In this document: positions 15,022 to 23,120 of the stretch, one piece after another
Numbering within the stretch: position 1 is the stretch's first letter
Layout: each line of letters begins with the position of its first letter
NCBI GenBank assembly: GCA_041748315.1
Contig: JBGTDM010000411.1
Coordinates: 1-26,707, forward strand
Length of the DNA stretch: 26,707 nt
Source of the DNA: CALMEE01 sp041748315
GTDB lineage: Bacteria > Planctomycetota > Planctomycetia > Pirellulales > Pirellulaceae
Direction: 5' to 3'
Position numbers and translations under genes: made by a program
The notes under the pieces: model-generated
Databases searched by the model: none
The model's input: the letters and a program-made list of their open reading frames with translations, nothing else
Told to the model about the DNA's origin: nothing

Positions 15022-15393
15022 CACCGCCAATTTTGACCCTGAGCCCAGCTCGCGTCTTTCGACAGGTAACGGGAGACTGCTAGCGGTGGTTGGTCCGCAG
15101 TGAAGTGCGGATATTCGGACCGTGATTCGAGGGAAAAGACTCGAACGATGGTCCGCTCAAGGGATCAATAGTAGACGCTGGAACCCAAACATTGTTTGGC
15201 AGCAGAATCGGTAGTGCGCAGGTAGGCGACAAGTATGGCAAGGAAGCGTGAATTGTTCCGCGTCGTTGCTGGTTGGACATTCCGACCAACCGTGTCATGT
15301 CTATCTGGCATCAAGACAAATGCTGAACGTGTCGGCGGTTGAAGCTGTGTCCATACGATCGCGTTAAACCCAATGGATTGAAGGAGATGAGTG
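15022..15393 (+). ncRNA. Long structured 5' leader of nrdA
   Basis: The leader has several hairpins. GGTCCG (15092-15097) can pair with CGGACC (15116-15121). A second GGTCCG (15150-15155) can pair with the same CGGACC. TCCGCA/TGCGGA forms a small internal stem, TTCGAG (15126-15131) pairs with CTCGAA (15140-15145), and GGTTGG/CCAACC (about 15271-15291) forms another. Mutually exclusive pairings suggest a switch or attenuator, but no known riboswitch core was recognised. AAGGAG at 15381-15386 is the nrdA ribosome binding site. Confidence 0.4.
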
Positions 15394-18207
15394 ATGCTGA
15401 ATGCAACTCAACAGGAAATGCTGGTACGTAAACGGGACGGTCGGATTGTGCCATTTGATCGCACGTTGATTGCTCGAGCAATACAGAAAGCTTTTTGTGC
15501 GGAACAGGAGGCGATCGACATCTCTGAGTTGGATCCGGAGTTGCTGTCAAAAATCGACCAGATGACGGATGAAGTCGTCGATCAAATCGGCTCCGAAGCG
15601 CAGTCGACTGGCGGCGTAGACGTCGAGAAGGTTCAGGATCGAGTTGAATTCGAGTTGATGCGAAACGAATTCTATAAGGTCGCGCGCCGATACATTTTGT
15701 ATCGTGAGGAGCATGCGCGGCGTCGCGAACGTCTGGCAATTGATGAGCCGACACCGGAGACACCGAAACCCGCGATGATGGTCAATCGAGCGGGATCGCT
15801 GGAATCATTGGACTTGGAACGATTGCGTTTGCAATTCGAACATGCTTGTCGAGATTTGGACTCGCAGGTGATTGAGGAATTGTATAATGCGGTGCAGGGG
15901 GAGTTCTACAACGGAATTACACCTGATGAAATTGCAGAAGCGATGGTGCTTGCAGCGCGGGCTCGAATTGAAATTGATCCGTCGTACGATCGAGTTGCAG
16001 GGCGGTTTACGCTGAACACGATCTATCGGCAAGCCTTGGGGCGGACGGCCGTCAATGGCGACCTGCAACAGCTTTATCGTGAGAAGTTTGCAGAGTATAT
16101 CGATCATGGAGTGGACCATGGCAGAATTGATCCTCGCCTGAAAGAATTTGACTTGGTCCGGTTATCCGAGGCGTTGGATTCCAGTCGCGATGAGTTGTTC
16201 CCGTTTCTCGGGTTGCAGACGATTTACGATCGTTATCTGCTGCATGTCGAGGGGCGTCGCATCGAAACTCCCCAGTATTTCTGGATGCGGGTTGCCATGG
16301 GGTTGTCGCTCGGGGAAGGCGAGCAGCGCAATGACCGGACCATCGAATTTTATAACATTTTATCGATGTTCCGTTTCACATCCGCGACGCCGACACTATT
16401 CAATTCAGGGACATGCCATCCGCAACTGAGTTCATGTTATTTGAGCACAATTGACGATGATTTGGACCATATTTTCAAGGCGATATCGGATAACGCGCGA
16501 CTCTCGAAATGGGCTGGAGGGTTGGGAAACGACTGGACCAACATTCGAGCGACCAATGCGCACATCAAAGGGACAAACGGGCGGAGCCAGGGAGTCATTC
16601 CGTTTCTAAAGGTCGTCAGCGATACGGCCGTTGCTGTGAATCAGGGGGGCAAACGCAAAGGCGCGGTCTGTTCTTACCTGGAGTCATGGCATTTGGATAT
16701 CGAAGAGTTTTTGGATTTGCGAAGAAACACCGGAGATGATCGGCGGCGGACGCATGACATGCACACCGCAAACTGGATTCCCGACTTGTTCATGAAGCGA
16801 GTTCACGACGAGGGTCATTGGACCTTGTTCAGTCCCGATGAAGTTCCCGATCTGCACGACTTGTATGGGAAGGCATTCGAAGAACGATATGAGCATTATG
16901 AGCGGGAGGCGGCAGCCGGAAAAATCCGCTTGTTCCGCCAGATTTCGGCGGTCGAGTTGTGGCGTAAAATGCTCACACGAGTCTTCGAAACGGGTCATCC
17001 ATGGATCACGTTCAAAGATCCATCAAACATTCGGTCGCCTCAGGATCATGTTGGCGTGGTCCATAGCAGTAACCTGTGCACCGAGATTCTGCTGAATACT
17101 TCGGCTCAGGAGACGGCCGTTTGTAATCTGGGTTCGATTAACATGCTGGCACACGTGCGAAATGGCGAGCTGGATTTGAATCGATTGGAAGAGACGATCA
17201 ACACGGCCGTGCGGATGTTGGACAACGTGATCGATATCAACTTCTATCCGACCTCTGAAGCGAAGAACGCGAACCAACGGCATCGACCGGTTGGTTTGGG
17301 ATTGATGGGCTTTCAAGATGCCTTGGCCGCTTGTGGAATCAGTTATGCCAGTAAGGAAGCGGTCGAATTCGCAGATCGAAGTATGGAAGCGATTTCGTAC
17401 TACGCGATCATGGCCTCGTCCAAGTTGGCCGCCGAACGTGGCCCATACACATCGTATCTCGGTTCCAAGTGGAGCCGGGGCCTGTTGCCGATCGATACCA
17501 TCGAAGTTCTGGAACAACATCGGGGTATGCCGGTCGAGATGGACCAATCCTCCACGATGGATTGGCAAGTGGTTCGTGACCAGGTCGCCCGTCACGGCAT
17601 GCGTAACAGCAATGTGATGGCGATTGCGCCGACGGCCACGATCTCCACAATCATTGGGGTGACCCAATCGATCGAGCCGACGTACAAGCACTTGTTTGCG
17701 AAGAGCAATCTTTCCGGCGAATTCACTCAAGTGAATATCAATCTGGTCAACGAATTGAAGGCTCGCGATCTCTGGAGTAAAGATATGTTGGAGCAGCTCA
17801 AGTATCACGAAGGGACGTTGGCCGACATTGTTGAATTGCCGGAAGATATTCGTCGACGCTTCGCTACCAGTTTTGAGATCGAGCCGAAATGGTTGATCGA
17901 GTGTGCCAGTCGACGCCAGAAGTGGATTGACATGGGGCAATCTTTGAATTTGTATATTTCGCAAGCCAATGGCCGCAAATTGGATGAAATGTATAAATTG
18001 GCTTGGCGTAGCGGGTTGAAAACGACTTACTATTTGCGGTCACTAGGGAAAACCAATGTCGAGAAATCGACCGTGGACATCAATAAGTACGGGATGCAAC
18101 CTCGATGGATGACCCACCGTAGCGAGTCGAGTTCACTGAATGTGGAAAGGAGACCTGAGGCACGTGCCTGCAAATTGGATGATCCCGATTGTGAAGCATG
18201 CCAGTAG
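15394..18207 (+). CDS. nrdA: Ribonucleoside-diphosphate reductase, alpha (catalytic) subunit, class I
   Basis: It reduces NDPs to dNDPs together with NrdB. The protein has 937 residues from ATG 15394, supported by AAGGAG seven bases upstream (GTG 15391 would be too close). Two ATP-cone domains are present: about 9-105 (VRKRDGRIVPFDRTLIARAI) and about 127-220 (VNRAGSLESLDLERLRLQFE); they should sense ATP/dATP and set activity. The barrel has Cys348 (SSCYL), the thiyl-radical Cys562 and Glu564 in NLCTEI, Cys577 (CNLGS), and the radical-transfer pair Tyr879-Tyr880 (YYLRSLGKT). The C-terminal CEAC (Cys933, Cys936) is the thioredoxin/glutaredoxin shuttle. It is followed by nrdB after 54 bp, under the NrdR promoter. 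Confidence 0.97.
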   Translation: MLNATQQEMLVRKRDGRIVPFDRTLIARAIQKAFCAEQEAIDISELDPELLSKIDQMTDEVVDQIGSEAQSTGGVDVEKVQDRVEFELMRNEFYKVARRYILYREEHARRRERLAIDEPTPETPKPAMMVNRAGSLESLDLERLRLQFEHACRDLDSQVIEELYNAVQGEFYNGITPDEIAEAMVLAARARIEIDPSYDRVAGRFTLNTIYRQALGRTAVNGDLQQLYREKFAEYIDHGVDHGRIDPRLKEFDLVRLSEALDSSRDELFPFLGLQTIYDRYLLHVEGRRIETPQYFWMRVAMGLSLGEGEQRNDRTIEFYNILSMFRFTSATPTLFNSGTCHPQLSSCYLSTIDDDLDHIFKAISDNARLSKWAGGLGNDWTNIRATNAHIKGTNGRSQGVIPFLKVVSDTAVAVNQGGKRKGAVCSYLESWHLDIEEFLDLRRNTGDDRRRTHDMHTANWIPDLFMKRVHDEGHWTLFSPDEVPDLHDLYGKAFEERYEHYEREAAAGKIRLFRQISAVELWRKMLTRVFETGHPWITFKDPSNIRSPQDHVGVVHSSNLCTEILLNTSAQETAVCNLGSINMLAHVRNGELDLNRLEETINTAVRMLDNVIDINFYPTSEAKNANQRHRPVGLGLMGFQDALAACGISYASKEAVEFADRSMEAISYYAIMASSKLAAERGPYTSYLGSKWSRGLLPIDTIEVLEQHRGMPVEMDQSSTMDWQVVRDQVARHGMRNSNVMAIAPTATISTIIGVTQSIEPTYKHLFAKSNLSGEFTQVNINLVNELKARDLWSKDMLEQLKYHEGTLADIVELPEDIRRRFATSFEIEPKWLIECASRRQKWIDMGQSLNLYISQANGRKLDEMYKLAWRSGLKTTYYLRSLGKTNVEKSTVDINKYGMQPRWMTHRSESSSLNVERRPEARACKLDDPDCEACQ

Positions 18208-18261
18208 AATCAAGTGTATTGTTAAAAACCTGTCAACATGTTGAAAACAAGGAGCAACAAC

Positions 18262-19317
18262 ATGGCCACCGTTTTGCGAGAGTCCGAGGTACTAACCGGA
18301 AAAGCGACACGAGTCGATGCCGATCAAAAGCGTCTGATTAATAACCATAAAGTTGACGTCAACCAGTTGATGCCGCTGAAGTATAAATGGGCCTGGGAGC
18401 ATTACACAAATGGTTGTGCCAACAACTGGATGCCTACGGAAGTACCCATGAATCGGGACATCGAAATCTGGAAAGGCAATCAGTTAACGAGCGACGAACG
18501 ATTGGTGATTATGCGTAATCTGGGATTTTTTGCCACCGCAGAGAGCCTGGTCGGAAACAATCTGGTGTTGGCGATTTTCAAACATGTGACCAACGCCGAA
18601 TGTCGCCAGTATCTGCTGAGACAGGCTTTCGAAGAGGCCGTTCATACCCATACGTTTTTATACGCGGTGGAGAGTCTTGGATTGAGCGAAGGTGAAATCT
18701 TTAATATGTATCGAGAAATTCCGGCGATCGCTCGCAAGGATGCCTTCGAAATGGAGTTGACCCAGGAGTTACTCGATCCGGATTTCACAACCTCAACGCT
18801 CGAGGGTGCACAAGCACTGTTGAAGAATCTGATCGGTTTTTACGTGATCATGGAAGGAATTTTCTTCTATACAGGATTTGTGATGATCTTGTCCTTTCAG
18901 CGTCGCAATCTGATGACCGGGATTGGTGAACAGTTCCAATATATTCTGCGCGATGAGTCTATACATTTGAATTTTGGTATCGATTTGATCAATGGTATTC
19001 GCAGTGAGAATCCAGAGTTGTGGACACCTGCCTTCAAACAAGAGATGGTCGACCGGATTCGGGAGGCCGTTGAGTTGGAAATCGCTTACGCGAAAGACTG
19101 TTTGCCGAACGGGATTTTGGGACTCAATGCCGGAGCGTTTCGGGATTATGTCCAATACATTGCGGACCGTCGGTTGGAACGCATTAATCTTCCAGCCCAG
19201 TACGGTAGTCCCAATCCTTTCAACTGGATGAGCGAAATCATGGATATGTCGAAGGAAAAGAATTTCTTTGAATCGACGGTAACCGAGTATCAATCGGGCG
19301 GACTGGCTTGGGACTAG
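18262..19317 (+). CDS. nrdB: Ribonucleoside-diphosphate reductase, beta subunit, class Ic type (Mn/Fe)
   Basis: The radical-generating ferritin-like subunit, 351 residues. ATG 18262 is chosen because AAGGAG lies seven bases upstream; ATG 18238 would add eight residues. Metal ligands are Glu94 (TAESLVGNN), Glu125 and His128 (EEAVHTHTF), Glu198 (IMEGIFF), and Glu232 and His235 (RDESIHLNF). The position of the radical Tyr in E. coli (E-x-x-H-x-x-x-Y) is Phe132 here, exactly as in the Chlamydia trachomatis subunit, where Phe127 goes with a Mn(IV)/Fe(III) cofactor instead of a tyrosyl radical. Flanking motifs (DVNQL, KYKWAWEHY, NGCANNW) also match that subunit as I remember it. A terminator follows. 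Confidence 0.95.
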   Translation: MATVLRESEVLTGKATRVDADQKRLINNHKVDVNQLMPLKYKWAWEHYTNGCANNWMPTEVPMNRDIEIWKGNQLTSDERLVIMRNLGFFATAESLVGNNLVLAIFKHVTNAECRQYLLRQAFEEAVHTHTFLYAVESLGLSEGEIFNMYREIPAIARKDAFEMELTQELLDPDFTTSTLEGAQALLKNLIGFYVIMEGIFFYTGFVMILSFQRRNLMTGIGEQFQYILRDESIHLNFGIDLINGIRSENPELWTPAFKQEMVDRIREAVELEIAYAKDCLPNGILGLNAGAFRDYVQYIADRRLERINLPAQYGSPNPFNWMSEIMDMSKEKNFFESTVTEYQSGGLAWD

Positions 19318-19341
19318 TCCGTCGTAGGAATGCATCACATC

Positions 19342-19380
19342 AACAGGTCATCTTGCAAGAGTGAGATTGACCTGTTTTTT
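19342..19380 (+). terminator. Rho-independent terminator of nrdAB
   Basis: AACAGGTCA (19342-19350) pairs with TGACCTGTT (19368-19376), and the run of T reaches 19380. It lies 24 bp after the nrdB stop. Confidence 0.85.
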
Positions 19381-19513
19381 GTTGCAATCGGTTAATTTTG
19401 ATGACAGTTTGGCGAATTTGACGATGATCTTCCATTCCGACGTGGAACTCGTTCGCAAAAACGGGCATCCTTGCTAGAATGCTGAATGTGACGCATGGTG
19501 ATCGGTTGGGTCG

Positions 19514-20122
19514 ATGAAACAGGTAACAGTATCGGTTTTGGTCGGATTGGCGAAATTTTTTTCAGGCGCAACTGTGCGCTGGGTCGATTGCCAACCGGAT
19601 ACCTGTCAACGCATTTACTTTGCGAATCATACCAGCCATGTCGACGCATTGATTTTGTGGGCATCGTTGCCACGACAGATTCGCAGTGTGACTCGACCCG
19701 TTGCGGCCAAAGATTACTGGGATGGAGGTCCGATTCGCCGATACATGGCTACGGTCTTCAACGCTTGTTTGATCGACCGCAAGGATGTCAGCAAGCGCAA
19801 CAGTCCCGTGGATATGTTGCTACGTGAAATGGGAGAGGACTATTCACTGATTATTTTTCCCGAAGGAGGACGCAGTCCGGATGGTGAACTTGGACAATTC
19901 AAGAGTGGATTGTTCTATTTGGGAAAACGCCGTCCCGACCTGGAACTGGTGCCAGTATTTTTGGATAACATGAATCGGGTGATGCCCAAAGGTGAGGTAC
20001 TCCCGCTTCCACTACTTACCAGCATCACGATTGGTCCGCCAATGTGGCTGGAATCGGGGGAAGGCAAATCAGAATTTCTGGACCGAGCCAGAAAGGCGAT
20101 CGTGGACCTCAAAGAAACATGA
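19514..20122 (+). CDS. 1-acyl-glycerol-3-phosphate acyltransferase-like protein (PlsC family)
   Basis: A membrane-associated enzyme that likely transfers a fatty acyl group to lysophosphatidate, giving phosphatidate. It has 202 residues. The HX4D catalytic motif is NHTSHVD (His39, Asp44). A downstream block (RYMATVFNACLIDRKDV) matches the acyl-acceptor region, and FPEGGRSPDG near residue 116-125 is the EGxRS motif. An N-terminal amphipathic segment (VSVLVGLAKFFSG) may hold it to the membrane. It precedes cdsA, which uses phosphatidate, so the two genes form a phospholipid pair. The short length and lack of a full TM region mean the acceptor could differ. No strong Shine-Dalgarno is seen. Confidence 0.85.
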   Translation: MKQVTVSVLVGLAKFFSGATVRWVDCQPDTCQRIYFANHTSHVDALILWASLPRQIRSVTRPVAAKDYWDGGPIRRYMATVFNACLIDRKDVSKRNSPVDMLLREMGEDYSLIIFPEGGRSPDGELGQFKSGLFYLGKRRPDLELVPVFLDNMNRVMPKGEVLPLPLLTSITIGPPMWLESGEGKSEFLDRARKAIVDLKET

Positions 20123-20358
20123 TGGGGAGTTTCGGGTGGATGACATCCCCTGCCCAGCTCAGGCGTTGTTTGTAAACAAGGTCACTGCTCACGCGGCCGT
20201 CGTTTGCAGTCAGAGCGGTTTTAATTGGCTGACAGCATGGATTCCATCCAGTGTGAATGAACGCGGGATACCGCATGATGAATTGAATTCGGATTTGTCC
20301 TTTCGACTGAACCCTTCCCATTTTCGCAACTGAACCAAAATAACGTTTGAATATACGG

Positions 20359-21462
20359 ATGAATCTGTTGCCTGAAATGCCGACACTATTAGGGTTTTTC
20401 TTTGATACTCGCCAGTTTAGCGGGCCGAGCATCATTTTGCTGGCTTGTAATTTGCTGGTGTTGCTCGCCCTATTCGTGGTTGGCAGATATATTCGCAAAC
20501 AATCCGAGTCGCTCATCGACCCTGCCGTCATCCGCTCGTTTAATCGACGGATCGTTGCTTGGATCGCACTACTGGTCATTCTAGTATTGGCTTTGATGAT
20601 TAGCCGTACGTTTACGTTAGTGTTTTTCGGGTTTTTGTCGTTTTGGGCGTTACGCGAGTTTATTACGATGACACCCACGCGCCGCGGCGATCATCGCACG
20701 TTGTTCTGGGTCTTCTTTCTGTTTACACCACTCCAGTACTTTTTAATCTCGTTGCAGGATTTGAGTTTTTTACCGAATCTGCCCAACCGAGGTCGATTTG
20801 CCGAGTTATTCATTTTCATTATTCCGGTGTACGCCTCGTTGTTCGTAGCCGGAAGAATCGCCTTTGCCGACGATTCCAAGCGATATTTGGAACGCATTGC
20901 CAAGATACAATTTGGACTGTTGATCTGCGTATTTGCGTTGAGCCATGCACCGGCGCTACTGTATCTGGAGCCCTTGAGAACATTTAACACAGAGACAAAT
21001 GTATGGGAGACGTGGACGAACGGAACGACAACCGGCCTGCTTTTGTACTTTGTGATCATTGTGCAAATCAGTGACTTGCTGCATTTTGTCTGGGACCGGA
21101 TTGCGGGGCGTCACGTCATCGCACCCTCAATCAACGCCAACAAGACCTGGGAAGGCTTGACCGGTTCCGCGTGTTGTACATTAGTGATCGGCATGTTCAT
21201 TCAAGCCGTAATGCCAATTACGCCCTTCCAAATTGTCGGTTCGGGTTTGATGGCCTGTTTGATTTCGGTGATGGCTTCTTCTGGGAGCATGACGATGTCG
21301 GCGATCAAGCGAGATCGAGGCGTACAGGATTATGGGACGTTAGTGCAAGGTCACGCAGGTGTGCTCGACCGAATTGATTCGATCTGTTTTGCGGCTCCTA
21401 TTTTCTATCATGTGACCCGATTTTTCCTGGCGACTTCAAACACGGAGATAACCAACCTTTGA
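20359..21462 (+). CDS. cdsA: Phosphatidate cytidylyltransferase
   Basis: It makes CDP-diacylglycerol from phosphatidate and CTP, the branch point of phospholipid synthesis. It is an integral membrane protein of 367 residues with about eight hydrophobic helices (such as IILLACNLLVLLALFVVG and TLVFFGFLSFWALREF). The family signature near residues 314-341 is clear: SAIKRDRGVQDYG followed by GHAGVLDRIDS, whose Lys and Asp residues bind metal and CTP. The start is ATG 20359; TTG 20347 is possible. The stop overlaps the rsmG start by 4 bp, so the two are translationally coupled. Confidence 0.92.
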   Translation: MNLLPEMPTLLGFFFDTRQFSGPSIILLACNLLVLLALFVVGRYIRKQSESLIDPAVIRSFNRRIVAWIALLVILVLALMISRTFTLVFFGFLSFWALREFITMTPTRRGDHRTLFWVFFLFTPLQYFLISLQDLSFLPNLPNRGRFAELFIFIIPVYASLFVAGRIAFADDSKRYLERIAKIQFGLLICVFALSHAPALLYLEPLRTFNTETNVWETWTNGTTTGLLLYFVIIVQISDLLHFVWDRIAGRHVIAPSINANKTWEGLTGSACCTLVIGMFIQAVMPITPFQIVGSGLMACLISVMASSGSMTMSAIKRDRGVQDYGTLVQGHAGVLDRIDSICFAAPIFYHVTRFFLATSNTEITNL

Positions 21463-22115
21463 CCCAATTGAATTCACTACTGCGGCAGAAGCTCGAAGAG
21501 TTCTCCATCGAGTTGCCGACAGATTGCAGCGATCAACTCGCTGCCTATGCCGAGGCGCTGTGGACTTGGAATCGCTCGCTCAATTTAACAAGACATACGG
21601 ATTGCGAAAAATTCGTGATTAGAGATGTATTGGATACCGTTCAACTTTCCGAGTTGATTCATGCTGGCGAACATGTACTTGATATCGGCTCTGGAGGGGG
21701 CGTTCCTGGATTGACATTGGCGATCATGCGGCCCGATCTAAACATCGCTCTATGTGAGTCGGTTGGCAAGAAAGCGAACGCGTTGCAACACATGGTCGAT
21801 ACATTGCAAATCGAGGCGACAGTCTTTCCGCTTCGCGCGGAAGAGCTGCTTGACGCCTCTCGATTTGATGTATGCACGGCTCGCGCGGTTGGCCCCCTTT
21901 GGAAAATCTGTCGATGGCTAAACCACTATTGGTTAGAAGCGGGCCGACTGCTGGCAACCAAAGGACCCCGGTGGACCGAAGAAAAGCAAGTTGCCCAGGA
22001 AATGGGATTGCTGAAAAAGGTGCACTTAAAGGTCGCGGCAGAATATCGGACGCCAGTGATCGACGCACAAAACGTGATCGTCAAAATATGGTCGCATGTT
22101 TTGCCTGACAAATAG
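21459..22115 (+). CDS. rsmG: 16S rRNA (guanine-N7)-methyltransferase RsmG
   Basis: The enzyme methylates G527 of 16S rRNA (E. coli numbering) using SAM. It has 218 residues, the normal length. The N-terminal helices include YAEALWTWNRSLNLT, the GidB signature region. The SAM loop is VLDIGSGGGVPGL (about 69-81), followed by LCESVGKKANAL, and ARAVGPL completes the family motifs. The start is TTG 21459, inside the cdsA stop (TTGA), an unusual but well supported coupling; GGAG lies about 13 bases upstream. Loss of RsmG gives low-level streptomycin resistance in other bacteria. Confidence 0.93.
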   Translation: MTQLNSLLRQKLEEFSIELPTDCSDQLAAYAEALWTWNRSLNLTRHTDCEKFVIRDVLDTVQLSELIHAGEHVLDIGSGGGVPGLTLAIMRPDLNIALCESVGKKANALQHMVDTLQIEATVFPLRAEELLDASRFDVCTARAVGPLWKICRWLNHYWLEAGRLLATKGPRWTEEKQVAQEMGLLKKVHLKVAAEYRTPVIDAQNVIVKIWSHVLPDK

Positions 22116-22304
22116 CTTCACCCCTTTTTCAGTGATCATGTTGAGGCTGCGTCTAGCCGTTAGCCGGCGCGCCGAGTCACGGAATCCCAAATTGGGATTC
22201 GACGTAGAGAACACCAGCCCTCCCACCGATGGGTTGCTAAACGAATCCCTTGAGTCATACTGGACTTGGTTAACTCATTTCGCCTCACTTTGGTTGCGGA
22301 AACC

Positions 22305-22532
22305 ATGAACGAGAATTTAAAAAAGCGTCGTGCGAATTCCTGGTCTGGAAGTTCGGGAGTCCTGCTGTTAATCGTTTGTGGTTTGGTGATGGCCATGTTC
22401 GCATATACGTATTACGTATCGGTCCAAGGGATCGCCAACGAATCCGTCTACTTTAACTTGGTGGAACTGTTGCCACTCATCGTGATGGTGATTAGCTATT
22501 GGATTTGCACGGTTTTCAAAAAGCGGCGTTAG
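22305..22532 (+). CDS. Small two-TM membrane protein, unknown
   Basis: A 75-residue protein I do not recognise. A basic N-terminus (NENLKKRR) is followed by a TM helix (GVLLLIVCGLVMAMFAYTYY), a short outer loop, a second helix (LVELLPLIVMVISYWICTVF) and the basic end KKRR, so both ends should face the cytoplasm. ATG 22305 is preferred over TTG 22266. Its stop codon (22530-22532) directly abuts the nested palindromic repeat, so the repeat forms the 3' end of its mRNA. Confidence 0.65.
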   Translation: MNENLKKRRANSWSGSSGVLLLIVCGLVMAMFAYTYYVSVQGIANESVYFNLVELLPLIVMVISYWICTVFKKRR

Positions 22533-22666
22533 TCCTACAGCGCAAGGTATGTACGTCAGCCTTTCCAGGCTGACCCAATCCTCCCGGTTTGGCACAAACC
22601 AAGTAAACGGCGTCAGCCTGGAAAGGCTGGCCTACAGCTTGCATCGAGCCGGCGCTGTAGGATTAG
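22531..22666. repeat. Nested palindromic repeat, copy 2
   Basis: A 136-bp copy of the element at 11629-11765, with four substitutions and one single-base deletion by eye. The ends TCCTACAGCGC (22533-22543) and GCGCTGTAGGA (22652-22662) are intact. TTAG occurs just before and just after the element, a possible 4-bp target duplication, but the first copy does not show the same. It joins the stop of the two-TM gene and covers the end of the minus-strand gene 22613-23011. Confidence 0.85.
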
Positions 22667-23011
22667 CCCACCCTTTGAAATTTGACGACCGAAACTAATT
22701 TTCGGCGACTCAGGCCGAGCCTTCGCTGTACAAACGAATTGAGTTCGTCGGATATCGGATATAGGGATCCAGATTGCGTTCGACTTGGCAACGGAGATGC
22801 TGACCTCTCCGAATGGGTCGCTGAACGATTTAAAGGGTTTCTTGTTATCCCGATTGGCATAACCTTTGCATAAAGAAGAATTGGAAGTGGTGAAAGCCCC
22901 CGGATCTGCGAAAGCGGAAACGGATGGGGGCGGAACCGAGACGAGGCAGTGTCCGAACAGTTGGATTTTTCCACTGTTCGGGCCAGCAATTATCATTTGA
23001 TTATCGCTCAT
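22613..23011 (-). CDS. Hypothetical protein, C-terminus inside the repeat
   Basis: A 132-residue protein with no recognised family. It starts MSDNQMIIAGPNSGKIQLF; a GAGGAG at a proper distance (about six bases) before ATG 23011 makes this start convincing. The frame reads as plausible protein (PFKSFSDPFGEVSISVAKS) with no membrane segment. The last 17 or so residues are encoded by the palindromic repeat, so the original end was probably replaced when the repeat arrived. A rival minus frame (22663-22989) lacks such a start signal. A large hairpin and a dyad lie upstream. Confidence 0.5.
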   Translation of the reverse strand: MSDNQMIIAGPNSGKIQLFGHCLVSVPPPSVSAFADPGAFTTSNSSLCKGYANRDNKKPFKSFSDPFGEVSISVAKSNAIWIPISDIRRTQFVCTAKARPESPKISFGRQISKGGLILQRRLDASCRPAFPG

Positions 23012-23044
23012 TTTTGCTCCTCGATATGTTTTCCGGTTATTTTG

Positions 23045-23093
23045 AAGCGGTCGATTGAAACGTTTATCTAGTTTCAATCGACCGCTTTTTTTT
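23045..23093 (+). terminator. Strong rho-independent terminator (15-bp perfect stem)
   Basis: GCGGTCGATTGAAAC (23047-23061) and GTTTCAATCGACCGC (23071-23085) form a perfect stem with a 9-base loop, followed by eight T (23086-23093). On the plus strand it can stop reading from rsmG and the two-TM gene. In the minus direction the hairpin lies 34 bases before the small gene start and has no T-run. Confidence 0.8.
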
Positions 23094-23099
23094 ATTCTT

Positions 23100-23120
23100 G
23101 GTGTATTAAAATAATACACC
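23100..23120. promoter_or_regulatory. Perfect 9-bp dyad, operator-like
   Basis: GGTGTATTA, three A, TAATACACC. It lies just behind the terminator and upstream of the minus-strand gene starting at 23011. The AT-rich centre fits a repressor site over a promoter, but no clear -35/-10 was identified, so the role is open. Confidence 0.4.

Noticed and set aside
15080..15298. 72-codon minus frame opposite the nrdA leader
   Set aside because: No start signal and no recognisable protein; the hairpin structure of the leader explains the region better.
15022..15393. Cobalamin riboswitch in the nrdA leader
   Set aside because: AdoCbl riboswitches control some class I reductases, but the conserved core (CCGGTG and GCCACTG-like boxes) was not found.
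17023..17964. 313-codon minus-strand frame inside nrdA
   Set aside because: Lies wholly opposite the clear nrdA coding sequence; it shows no family motif and is a codon-usage shadow.
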